Below, one piece after another: positions 8,672-15,888 of a DNA stretch of 16,098 nucleotides. Position 1 is the stretch's first letter. Every line of letters starts with the position of its first letter. Origin of the DNA: Trichomonas tenax (lineage: Eukaryota > Parabasalia > Trichomonadida > Trichomonadidae); NCBI GenBank assembly GCA_023091735.1, contig JALKBU010001133.1:1-16098 (forward strand). The letters run 5' to 3'. The notes below the pieces were generated by a model. The model ran no database searches. It was not told the DNA's origin and was given only the letters and a program-made list of their open reading frames with translations. Position numbers and translations under genes: made by a program.

Positions 8672-9690
8672 ACAAAATATTATATTCATGGAAACTTCGT
8701 AGCATATTTATCTTTTATTAAAAATGTATACGATATTGAACCATACTTTGTTTGCCATTATTAGAAAATTTTCATATATCAACTGCAATTTCTGCAAAAT
8801 CGCTTGGAATTGTTCAATTTCTTGCTGAGAACCGTTTAGATGTAAATATAAAAACAATGAATCAAATTGAATTGTTTCTCATTGTGAATTGGAATTTATC
8901 TCTAATGAATATATTTTATCAAAATGAAACTCCTCTATCTCAAGCAATTTGTAGTAATTCATTCGAGATTGTTCAATGCTTTGTTGAGAATGGAGCTGAT
9001 GTGAACACAAAAGACATTAACCAAACTTTTTTTGTTTTTCTTAATTAATTATAATTGATCGATTTGATATATTATCTATTATTATTATGCATATCTCCTT
9101 TATGTCTTGTAGTTCAATGTGATTACTTCCATATCGTTCAATATCTTGTTGAAAATGGAGCTGATGTGAACATGAAAGATATTGATCAATTTAATTTGTT
9201 TTTCAATGTGAATTGAAATTTTTCAAAATGATTTGTTTCTTATTGCCTACCGAAACTCTTCAATTTTCTTTGTTATTTAATATAATACCCAGATCCATTA
9301 ACTCTAGAAATTCGAAATGAAACTAGCAATATTGTTCAATATCTTAGTGACGATGGAATTGATTTTGACCTCACACAATTGAATCAAAATGATTTGTTTC
9401 TCATTATGATACATAACTCCTCTATATATCGCAATTCGTAAAGCTTCTCTCAAGAGTGTTTGATATGTTGTTGAAAATGGAGCTGATATTAACATGAAAG
9501 TTATTTTTCAACTTAATTTGTTTAACATTCTGATTTGGAATCGATCATTTAGATTTATTTATCATTATCATCTGGAATCGAATAATTTGATTTGTTTATC
9601 ATTGAAATAAGTAACTCCATTATATATTGCAGTTCGACATGATTGTCAAGACATCATTCAATATCTTGTAGAGAATGGAGCAACTCAATA
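8672..9690 (+). pseudogene. Decayed ankyrin-repeat gene with ~160-bp repeat units
   Basis: Translation fragments across several frames look like a Trichomonas ankyrin protein (DUF3447 type). At 8672-8761 is a phrase like HGNFVAYLSFIKNVYDIEPY, ending in TAG. From about 8770 come six ankyrin-like units. The readable ones are FHISTAISAKSLGIVQFLAE, TPLSQAICSNSFEIVQ (8929), HIVQYLVENGADVN (around 9130), the IVQYLSDDG unit (around 9330), a unit from 9416 with an internal TGA, and TPLYIAVRHDCQDIIQYL (9614). The last closes with TAA at about 9687-9689. Frame changes and stops break the reading. Each unit is followed by an AT-rich spacer of roughly 60-100 bases, often starting like GATTTGTTTCTCATT. 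An open frame of 98 codons (8752-9048) spans two units and one spacer, but it is most likely a surviving fragment. Confidence 0.72.
8929..9690 (+). repeat. Degenerate direct repeat, ~160-bp period
   Basis: Unit starts marked by the (A/T)CTCCT-like codons that begin each ankyrin repeat fall at 8929, 9094, 9255, 9416 and 9614. The preceding unit is offset by exactly 159 bases (GCA at 8785 versus 8944). Steps are therefore 159, 165, 161, 161 and 198. Each unit pairs about 100 bases of ankyrin code, including TTGTTGAAAATGGAGCTGAT-like cores, with an AT-rich spacer. The first spacer is in frame and would add about 20 residues between repeats, giving a 53-codon unit. Confidence 0.65.
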
Positions 9691-9734
9691 AATCATAATA
9701 TTTCTCAACATTGAGTGTTGATTTATTTATGATT
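9691..9734. repeat. Nested imperfect inverted repeat between convergent genes
   Basis: The outer arms are AATCATAA (9691-9698) and TTATGATT (9727-9734); the inner arms are TCAACA (9705-9710) and TGTTGA (9716-9721). It lies just after the ankyrin relic stop and about 50 bases before the 3' end of the minus-strand B56 gene. It could fold in transcripts from either side. No role is known, and chance in AT-rich DNA is possible. Confidence 0.4.
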
Positions 9735-9784
9735 GATAGAGAAAATACAGTTTTATTAAAAATAACAAAATACATACAATATAT

Positions 9785-11182
9785 CTAAGTCATTTTCGAG
9801 GAAAGAGATCCGACAAGCTCCAAGCCTGTCTGCTCAGAGAGCTCCTTCCAGAATGACATTTTGTCACTTCTTGGAGTAATCGGAGGCTGTGCAGGAAGCA
9901 ATTTGATCTGCGGCGCTGCAGTATTGATAGAAACTAAAGCTTGTTTAGCAGCAAGTCGTGCTTCTTCAGACCAATGTTTGGTCATCATTTCCTCTGCAGT
10001 GGAATACAGCCTTCGAACGTAGTTCGAGTATCCCTGAAGGAATTCGAAGATAAAAGTAACATTACATGAAATTGTTAATGCTGAAACGCAAACTTTGTGA
10101 TTATCACTTCTCGCTGCTTCAAGAATGCGCGTGAACATAGGGACGATGTAACTCGATATCTTTGATGGCCCAGCGATAGTGACAATCGTTGAAAAATGAT
10201 GAAGATAACAAATAATATTCGAAGAACAAGTTACTGGCCAGCAACGCAACATTTTCGATATTGCTGTCTCCACCAGTGTCTCAGTCTTTGAGTAAGCATA
10301 AGAAAGAACGCGATTTAGCTGTGAATAATATTTGAAGGCGAAATTGTGTAATAATAGTGGAATAAACTGGCTGAGTGCGATGTTGTTGGTCTTTTCATCC
10401 CAGTCGACCTGGTTAGACCTGAAATATAAGTCGAGAAACTTCAAAACAGATTGAATTCCATAAAAAGAATGGACTCTGTCGAGAAAATTTTGTATGATTG
10501 TGATCGATGCCGTCATGAAATGCGCGGAAACGTCCGACCAAGACTTGAATATCAATAAAACAATTGATTCGATAATCGCAACTTCCCTTGGATCAGGCGA
10601 AAGAAGGTTCATAAAAAGGTTCTCCGCGTTCTTCGCCATGAGCCAGTCTATTGTCGCTTTGGGAAACGCGTTATTTATGAGAACTTGAAGCAGTGCGTAA
10701 ATATTTTTCATTTCACGCCACGAATCGAGCTGTTTTACGAACGGAGCGTCATTATACTCGTCGAGAAACGTCATATCGTCATGTGCTCGAAAGATAATTC
10801 CGCCAATTGCATTATAAAGATGTATCGTTGTTTCTTCTGAGATGCAGAGATATGAATCAGTGGACCTCGCTTCGAGTGCAAATGCCGAAACAACCCTCAA
10901 ATCTGACCTTAATCCTAAGATTCTATTCGTCAAATCTTTATTTATTTGGCCTGGCATCGCGTTTTGCGCGGAAAAGTAGTTCGTTGACACAGCTCTATCA
11001 TTGTTTGTATTCAAAGATGGCAATAATTGCGTTGTTGAACGTGGATTTTGAAAAACTCCGGAACCAGTGATTTTTGTTGTTGGCCGTGCGGTGCCCGTGT
11101 GAATGCCGAGAATGCTCGATATAGAGCGGCCCCTGTTGCCCATCACCGGACGTATTGAGGCGCTCAAAGGCATTCGATTCAT
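9785..11182 (-). CDS. Divergent PP2A B56-type regulatory subunit
   Basis: A 465-residue protein. Residues 1-85 are low-complexity, rich in Ser, Thr, Asn and Arg, and probably disordered. About 110-415 follow the B56 (PP2A B') helical-repeat pattern. LYNAIGGIIFR (122-132) is the family YNAI.NIFR start. LSPDPRE (194-200) matches the DPRER loop. HSFYGIQSVLKFLDLYF (238-254) matches the H.GI.ELLEILGSI.NGF helix. Then come MLRCWP (311-316, family LLKYWP) and MTKHWSEEA (400-408, family S.SHWN). B56 subunits position and select substrates for the PP2A catalytic core, in cytoplasm or nucleus. Trichomonads have many B56 paralogues. The tail (420-465) is unassigned. The start MNRM is the first ATG after a T-rich minus-strand leader; Met4 is an alternative. 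A TAG stop is followed by AATAAAAC about 30-40 bases downstream as a possible poly(A) signal. Confidence 0.85.
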   Translation of the reverse strand: MNRMPLSASIRPVMGNRGRSISSILGIHTGTARPTTKITGSGVFQNPRSTTQLLPSLNTNNDRAVSTNYFSAQNAMPGQINKDLTNRILGLRSDLRVVSAFALEARSTDSYLCISEETTIHLYNAIGGIIFRAHDDMTFLDEYNDAPFVKQLDSWREMKNIYALLQVLINNAFPKATIDWLMAKNAENLFMNLLSPDPREVAIIESIVLLIFKSWSDVSAHFMTASITIIQNFLDRVHSFYGIQSVLKFLDLYFRSNQVDWDEKTNNIALSQFIPLLLHNFAFKYYSQLNRVLSYAYSKTETLVETAISKMLRCWPVTCSSNIICYLHHFSTIVTIAGPSKISSYIVPMFTRILEAARSDNHKVCVSALTISCNVTFIFEFLQGYSNYVRRLYSTAEEMMTKHWSEEARLAAKQALVSINTAAPQIKLLPAQPPITPRSDKMSFWKELSEQTGLELVGSLSSKMT

Positions 11183-11509
11183 TTTTTTGAAATTTTATTT
11201 CGTTTATTGGGGTTTAGTTGTGATGTTGATTTTAAAAATAAAAAAGTAGTATCCAGAGTGGGATTTATAGGGGTAGTCCAAAATTTTGTCCAAACCCCAA
11301 AAACTCCCACTCTGAGAATATCCATAATTATAATTTTCCCAAAATTCATATTATAACAATTTTCCTGTAATTTATATCGAAATCCCAATAATTTCTATAA
11401 ATTGTTATTAAAATGTATGGTCCCATCGATAATTCTTATTGCTATGATTTATGAATGGTTTTCTTATAATTTGTTATGAAAATTTTTATATATTTTTCTC
11501 TAATAAATA
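11183..11509. other. Intergenic region with divergent-promoter potential
   Basis: It lies between the B56 gene (minus) and a possible small plus-strand gene. It holds a 10-bp inverted repeat at 11254-11314 and otherwise AT-rich DNA. Minus-strand TTTCAAAAAAATG precedes the B56 ATG but is a poor match to the Inr, because the base after TCA is A. A 69-codon minus frame spans 11179-11388, overlaps the B56 start and reads as untranslated leader or spacer, not a protein. Confidence 0.45.
11254..11314. repeat. 10-bp inverted repeat with G/C-rich arms
   Basis: CAGAGTGGGA (11254-11263) and TCCCACTCTG (11305-11314) are perfect reverse complements around 41 bases. The loop itself has a GGGGT (11270-11274) / ACCCC pair (11294-11298) and two GTCCAAA words. 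The G/C content stands out from the surrounding AT-rich spacer. It lies 70-130 bases upstream of the B56 ATG. Confidence 0.6.
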
Positions 11510-11770
11510 ATGAACTACTCAGAACAAGATATTCTTAATTTAACACAAGAACAATTTAATGAAATTTTCAGTGGTGGAAATCCTAAAGTAAATGATGAAG
11601 AAAATGTTAAATATAAATTATTTACCATTTATAAAAATCTGATGAAAATTACTGGATGCGCTCATGAAAATATTTCTGAACTAAAACGTGCTAAGAAAAA
11701 TAAAGTAATTACTATCTTAAATATTATTATATTGAAACTCAACGAATGTGATCTTGTCTTACATGCTTAG
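11510..11770 (+). CDS. Small hypothetical protein, 86 aa
   Basis: An open frame from ATG to TAG that I do not recognise. It begins MNYSEQDILNLTQEQF and is Asn/Lys/Glu-rich and largely helical. A basic stretch (about 57-66, ELKRAKKNK) precedes a hydrophobic helix (VITILNIIILKL, about 66-77). No signal peptide or known motif is seen. Base composition is more AT-rich than the flanking clear genes. No TCAYW initiator lies just upstream; the leader is a run of A/T ending CTAATAAATA. It could be a real lineage-specific gene, a piece of a mobile element, or a chance frame. The amino-acid composition and coherent helix pattern favour coding slightly. Confidence 0.4.
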   Translation: MNYSEQDILNLTQEQFNEIFSGGNPKVNDEENVKYKLFTIYKNLMKITGCAHENISELKRAKKNKVITILNIIILKLNECDLVLHA

Positions 11771-12087
11771 AATGTTTTCGGAAATATACAACTATAATAG
11801 ATAGCAGAAATATTAATCCCATTTATAAATAAAAACTTATTTTTGTATAATTTTTATCGTCTAAGTTTAGAAGTAATCCAAGATCCAACATCTCTAACAA
11901 TATCATCGGTATTTATTAGTGGTTTACATGATATTTTTGACATGTAAACTTTTCACTTTTCTAGAAAAGAAGATGACTCTGCGAATAATATTGGACAAAA
12001 AAAAAATCTATTTTAAATTTATGCCCATGGCAACATAGAATATTGTTATTTATAAAAAGTATATTAATGACTATTGTGGCTTTTTTG
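11771..12087. other. Gene-poor AT-rich stretch with a 29-codon ORF
   Basis: No long frame is present. A minus-strand ATG-to-TAA frame of 29 codons (11854-11943) is listed separately. Also seen are a TTTCTAGAAA palindrome at about 11957-11966 and a near-palindromic pair TTTACATGATA / GACATGTAAA (about 11923-11948). The remainder is A/T-rich with homopolymer runs (11999-12007 is nine A). Confidence 0.4.
11854..11943 (-). CDS. Possible 29-aa microprotein or C-terminal gene fragment
   Basis: A short minus-strand ORF whose last residues read DDIVRDVGSWITSKLRR, an amphipathic helix-like sequence of ordinary protein composition in a region that is otherwise A/T noise. It starts with ATG-TCA and ends TAA. 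I do not recognise it. Length alone gives little support: frames this short arise by chance. It may equally be a leftover of a decayed gene. No clear initiator precedes the ATG. Confidence 0.2.
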   Translation of the reverse strand: MSKISCKPLINTDDIVRDVGSWITSKLRR

Positions 12088-12423
12088 TTAGTTGTTGTCT
12101 TTTGTTTTAATATCGAAATATATCACCCAAAGAGTAAATATTTCCGGGTAATACTTTAAAATCACATTCTTTAAATGAATGTCTATATCATGGATGAATG
12201 CCGAGTGCATGTTATGAAGAGGATGATGACTTGGAGACCATTTTGCGAAAAAAATATAAAATGTTTTCATTGCCATGCAGAGGAAAATGATTCCGAGAAA
12301 TAAAAAATATGGTTGCAGATAAAATAACAGAATTAGTGAAAAGTGAAATATAAAAGTGACGATTTGCGGATAAAAACTATCTTCCGTTTTAGTTATAGAT
12401 GAATGTTCAAAAAGATGATGTAT
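12088..12423 (-). pseudogene. Open frame with hydrophobic segment, probable gene remnant
   Basis: A stop-to-stop minus frame of 111 codons. From 12423 it reads through a strongly hydrophobic stretch (IVTFIFHFSLILLFYL, then PYFLFLGIIFLCMAM) resembling one or two membrane helices. It continues into a soluble-looking segment (FAKWSPSHHPLHNMHS, then HDIDIHLKNVILKYYPEIF) before TAA. The only ATG starts lie late in the hydrophobic part (12276 or 12270), leaving 62 codons or fewer, so the open part upstream has no start. This suggests the C-terminal end of a former multi-pass membrane protein. The family is not recognised, and T-rich DNA can mimic hydrophobic residues. Confidence 0.25.
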
Positions 12424-13217
12424 TCAATTTTTGACCGTCTTAGAAAAATTGAATTCGTGGAAAATATCATATTTATGTCTACACCGAATATATCAATATT
12501 GTGAATAAAATGTAAATGTAAAGTTTCGCTTTTTGAGAGTGATAATTACATAAAAATTAAAAATATTTTTTGATTATGATTTTATAATTGCTATCATGTA
12601 TATAACAATATTTTTTACTCAAAATCGATTTTTGATTAATCAGATTTTAGCCGAATTTCGATTTTTTTATAATTCTTTATGCTATTTCGTTATATACTCA
12701 TATTTTAAATATTTTTGATTTTTGTTGTAATATCAATAAATTCAATTTTTTCATTGTTTTGAACTTGTTTCACGATAATTTTCAGCTATATTTCATCTCT
12801 GCAGCATTTTCACAATCTCCCTATATTCACAAACACTTCTAAATACGATTTCAATTTTGTATCTTACACAATTAATAAGGGTTGAACGCTGGTGACAGCA
12901 CAATCACATCGAACTAATCGCAGCGATCACGGAAATAAAAGCAAAAGCTATAAACAAAAACTTTTAAGAAATCAATAATAATGAAGTAATTGCATTTTTT
13001 CGATGCACAACATACACATTTGATGTGATAATATTAAAATATCATACGAGAATGTTTAAATGAACAAGCAAATAGATCCCAAAATGAAGTCCAAGTGTGA
13101 GAAAAAGCTGAAACAAAAATAAATTCAATTAACCGCTAAAATTCATCAGGCTTTTTAAATAGTTTACATCGTGCTTTTTGAGGCTGAATGAAGATTTGAG
13201 AGGTTTACGCGTCAAAA
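12424..13217. other. Long AT-rich intergenic region upstream of Ras
   Basis: Nearly 800 bases with no supported gene on either strand. 12460-12770 is extremely AT-rich, with repeated TCGATTTTT-like words (around 12624-12670). 12880-12950 is less AT-rich (GGGTTGAACGCTGGTGACAG) but has no tRNA or 5S fold that I can recognise. The proximal part (13140-13217) is presumably the Ras promoter and contains TTTACGCGTCAAAA at 13204-13217, just before the initiator. Confidence 0.5.
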
Positions 13218-13226
13218 TCATTTCTC
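13218..13226 (+). promoter_or_regulatory. Initiator (Inr) of the Ras gene
   Basis: TCATTTCTC directly abuts the ATG at 13227; the presumed transcription start is the A at 13220, giving a seven-base 5' leader. It is an excellent match to the trichomonad initiator TCA(+1)Y(T/A) and to the common placement 5-20 bases before the start codon. This is the strongest lineage signal in the window. Confidence 0.75.
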
Positions 13227-13805
13227 ATGGCTGAGTACAAAATCGTTGTCTTCGGTGCTGGTGCCGTCGGTAAATCCGCTCTTACAATCCAATTCGTTCA
13301 GGGACAATTCATCACTGATTACGATCCAACAATCGAAGATTCTTACAAACGTCCATTAAACGTCGATGGTGAATCTGTTCAGTTAGATATTACAGATACC
13401 GCTGGTCAGGATGACTTTGCAGCGATGCGTACGTCCTACATGCGCCAGGGCAAGGGCTTCATCCTTGTCTATGCTATCGACGACCGCGCATCTTTCGAGG
13501 AAATGGAAGCTTTCCATCGCGAACTCATTCGCACAAAGTGCACTTCTACTGTGCCATGCGTTATCTGCGGTAACAAGTGCGATCTTGAAGAGCGCAGAAT
13601 TGTTAGCAAGGCTGAAGGCGAGGAACTCGCAGAGAAGCTCAAATGCAGATTCTTCGAAACATCCGCCCTTACAAATTATCAGATTCACGAAACTTTCACA
13701 GCATTAGTTAAGGATATTATCGCTGAATCGAAGCCAAAGCAAGAAAACAATCCAAAACCAAAGCAGGATGATGACACAAAGGGTGGCTGCTGCAATTTGA
13801 TCTAA
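13227..13805 (+). CDS. Ras-family small GTPase
   Basis: A 192-residue Ras aligning with human HRAS without gaps through residue 119. P-loop GAGAVGKS (10-17; Gly12 kept, usual Gly13 is Ala); effector loop YDPTIEDSY (32-40) identical to HRAS; DTAGQ (57-61) with Gln61 present; NKCD (116-119); ETSAL (144-148). The hypervariable tail is Lys/Pro/Asp-rich and ends GGCCNLI. The last four residues, CNLI, form a CaaX prenylation box, and the preceding Cys189 before Cys189/190 could be palmitoylated, placing the protein on the plasma membrane or endomembranes. It acts as a GTP/GDP switch upstream of kinase or traffic effectors. Codon use is richer in G/C than in its neighbours, typical of a highly expressed gene. 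The start is fixed by the initiator and by Ras length. Confidence 0.96.
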   Translation: MAEYKIVVFGAGAVGKSALTIQFVQGQFITDYDPTIEDSYKRPLNVDGESVQLDITDTAGQDDFAAMRTSYMRQGKGFILVYAIDDRASFEEMEAFHRELIRTKCTSTVPCVICGNKCDLEERRIVSKAEGEELAEKLKCRFFETSALTNYQIHETFTALVKDIIAESKPKQENNPKPKQDDDTKGGCCNLI

Positions 13806-13806
13806 A
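13803..13806 (+). terminator. UAAA poly(A) signal overlapping the Ras stop
   Basis: The TAA stop is followed by A, forming TAAA. In Trichomonas the poly(A) signal is UAAA and often includes the stop codon, so the 3' UTR is very short. A second TAAA lies at about 13821-13824. The arrangement fits, but the cleavage site cannot be read from the sequence. Confidence 0.55.
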
Positions 13807-13969
13807 ATTTTATTTCGGATAAATAGAATTGAAGCACCGTTTTTCATACACTATATATGAATTAAATCTTCATTATATTTGCTCAATCTTTTCTTCCAAA
13901 AGCTTTTCGAAAGGAGTTGAATGTAAGTAAATAACCTTATTAAGCATTACCGTACAGTTTTATTTTTTC

Positions 13970-15364
13970 CTAAATTGCGTCGCCATCACCGTTTGTAAGA
14001 TCTCCGAATTCCTGTGTTTTCTTCTTCTTGAAGTGCCTTATCAAACACACCGTGAGGACGACTACTAGCGCCACAGCAATCAAAACACCGCAAACAATGA
14101 TGATATAGAAGTGAACAGGCGTTCCAACAATGACTTGTGCTGATGTCATCATAACTGCTGCACCAAGGGGCCAATCGAGTTTCAGGCCGCCGTACTTGTT
14201 GGGGTTGACTCTCGTCATCGTCTTGACTTCGCCGTTAGTGCCGTGTTGCATGAATCTGATCGTCATATGCTGTTGCATATATGCGAGTCGCGTGAAGCCG
14301 TATTCTGGGTTCAGAGCAACTGCATCTTCGTACGTTCTGTTGCCGTATGCGTAGGATGTCTTCAAATAGTCTTCTATTGTGACATTATCAGTGAAGTTGA
14401 GATACTCCATCGAATATGACATCACACTATACACAACTGTATCCTGGTAGCCTCCTGGATATGGAACGCAGCCATCTGAGTTTGATAAGCCTTTCAAAAA
14501 AAATTGTTTGTAATTTCCGCACTTAATATCTTCTGACTTGAGATAGATTGTAGACATTAAGCTTTGGCACTCCTCGAAGTTTGGATTTCCTGTAAATGTT
14601 TCAGTGAATCCGTAATCTTTGCCGAGATCTGGAGTGTTTATCAGGTGGCAAGGACTTTCGAATTTGTTCTGTGACTTCAACGTCGTCAGTATATTCTTTT
14701 CCACATTCCTGTCACCGAAATTTGCTCATGAATAGCGGAAAATTGGGTATTTTGTTCCTTTTATGGAAACTGATTCGATAAAGTTGTTCAAATCAGCACC
14801 AGGCTTGCGTACATACCGTGCAAACTGCGCTGACGCCCCTCCAATCTCTGCTATCGTTAAAAATTTTCCTTTTTCAACATCTCCGATAAATAAATTGGCT
14901 GCAATCCACGCGTACTGCGCTTCTTCATCTCCACTGATGATCCTGAAATAGTCCTCCTTGACTAAATACAAATATTTTGTATTGACGACTTGAAAAGCTT
15001 CATAAATGATCGATTTCTTGTCGCTTTCGCTGTCCATCTGCCTCGGACCGCCTGTTGCGTACAGATAAATTGGCGTTGTCGATCGCGAAGTCCTTTCAAT
15101 GTATTTATGCGAACCATTATCAAGTAAATCGCGGAAAAACTCTGATAATCGCGTTTCATTGTTCAATGTCGATGCGAGAGTAATGCTTGTTTTGATAGAT
15201 ACGGGCTTTCCATTTTCATCTCTCATTATATCGTAAGAGGAAAGGTTGTAGACATCCGCGTACGTGTAAATGTAAAGCCTCATCCCTGTGCTCCCTGCGT
15301 CTATGATGATGACTTTCTTCGACAAAGCGAAGGTCGCAAACAAAGCAAACATTTTGGGCAGCAT
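13970..15364 (-). pseudogene. GDA1/CD39 ecto-apyrase interrupted by one in-frame TGA
   Basis: One 464-codon minus frame from ATG at 15364 to TAG at 13970, broken only by TGA at 14726-14728 (codon 213). N-terminal signal peptide (about 1-15, MFALFATFALS). Apyrase-conserved regions: ACR1 IDAGSTGMRLY (21-31), ACR2 YATGGPRQM (102-109), ACR3 GDEEAQYAW (144-152), ACR4 IAEIGGASAQF (170-180; Glu where family usually has Asp), the YxxxxYS|xANFG region split by the stop, and an ACR5-like LDWPLGAA near 395. A membrane helix spans about 418-442, followed by a basic tail. Expected topology is type I or two-anchor with the catalytic domain outside, hydrolysing extracellular NTPs/NDPs. The downstream open part restarts only at GTG (14702-14704), not a credible eukaryotic start. 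The reading frame is otherwise intact on both sides, so the stop is recent, a polymorphism, a readthrough site or a sequence error. Confidence 0.85.
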
Positions 15365-15493
15365 ATACGTAAAATTTGATGTTTTTAGTTAATTTATAAT
15401 TCAATGTACTTATTTACTCCCTTGTATAAGTAAAATTTGATTGAAATCGTTAATTCAAAAATTAAACTTAATTTTTTAAAATTAATTTTTTTA
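15364..15493. repeat. 130-bp perfect direct repeat, left copy
   Basis: Identical over 130 bases to 15738-15867 (offset 374). The left boundary coincides with the first base of the apyrase start codon, so the copy forms the whole proximal upstream region of that gene. It contains two units of the 61-bp tandem motif (AAAATTTGAT at 15371 and 15432) and a palindrome TTAATTTTTTAAAATTAA (15468-15485). Confidence 0.9.
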
Positions 15494-15543
15494 GTGTTTA
15501 CGTTTAATATGTTAATGCTTACATTTGATTGAAATCGTTAATT

Positions 15544-15580
15544 ATACCAGATAACCAGATTACCAGGTAATACCAGGTAA
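15544..15580. repeat. Short CCAG tandem repeat
   Basis: Four irregular TACCAG/TAACCAG units (ATACCAGATAACCAGATT then ACCAGGTAATACCAGGTAA) with 8-12-base spacing. The last two units are exact copies of ACCAGGTAA. It lies between the two 130-bp copies. A mobile-element end, recombination site or microsatellite are all possible. Confidence 0.6.
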
Positions 15581-15632
15581 AAAAATATTTTGGACAAGGA
15601 TTTTTAGAAATGGCTTAAATTCACGAAAAGTT

Positions 15633-15670
15633 AATTTGACGCTTTGCGCCGGGAACACGGAGGGTTCTTA
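15633..15670. other. GC-rich island in AT-rich repeat region
   Basis: TTTGACGCTTTGCGCCGGGA and the following ACACGGAGGGTTCTTAAC form a short, sharply G/C-rich block surrounded by more than 75% A/T. It holds CGC-TTT-GCG with three-base complementary arms. It is not coding in any evident frame. It looks like an element terminus or a conserved non-coding motif, but I cannot name one. Confidence 0.4.
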
Positions 15671-15683
15671 ACAAAAAATGTTT

Positions 15684-15867
15684 AAAATTTGATGTTTTAC
15701 GTCAATTTATGCGTAAAGATTTGAATTTACTCCCTTGTATACGTAAAATTTGATGTTTTTAGTTAATTTATAATTCAATGTACTTATTTACTCCCTTGTA
15801 TAAGTAAAATTTGATTGAAATCGTTAATTCAAAAATTAAACTTAATTTTTTAAAATTAATTTTTTTA
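15684..15867. repeat. 61-bp tandem repeat array, including right 130-bp copy
   Basis: The word AAAATTTGAT recurs at 15684, 15745 and 15806, exactly 61 bases apart each time, and TACTCCCTTGTATA recurs at 15728 and 15789, also 61 apart. Three diverged units therefore stand in tandem, the last two inside the right copy of the 130-bp repeat (15738-15867). The right copy ends 21 bases before the ATG of the next ORF. The same 61-base step is present in the left copy. Confidence 0.85.
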
Positions 15868-15888
15868 TCTTGTATATAAATAAGAACC

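Noticed and set aside
8929..9690. CRISPR-like array in the repeat region
   Set aside because: The repeats are about 100 bases of ankyrin code with AT-rich spacers that resemble each other, in a eukaryotic genome. They are not short identical repeats with unique spacers.
11179..11388. 69-codon minus frame just upstream of the B56 gene
   Set aside because: It overlaps the B56 start by a few bases, contains the inverted repeat, and has no recognisable protein pattern. It reads as leader or spacer DNA.
12880..12960. Possible tRNA or 5S RNA in the less AT-rich patch
   Set aside because: No cloverleaf, TTCGA arm or 5S-like pairing could be drawn by eye.
13383..13707. Frames of about 100 codons opposite and overlapping the Ras gene
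   Set aside because: The Ras reading is unambiguous over its whole length. These frames arise from its G/C-richer codon use.
13970..14704. Separate 244-codon gene starting at GTG
   Set aside because: It is in the same frame as the upstream half and lacks ATG and signal peptide. It is the C-terminal half of the same apyrase, after the TGA.
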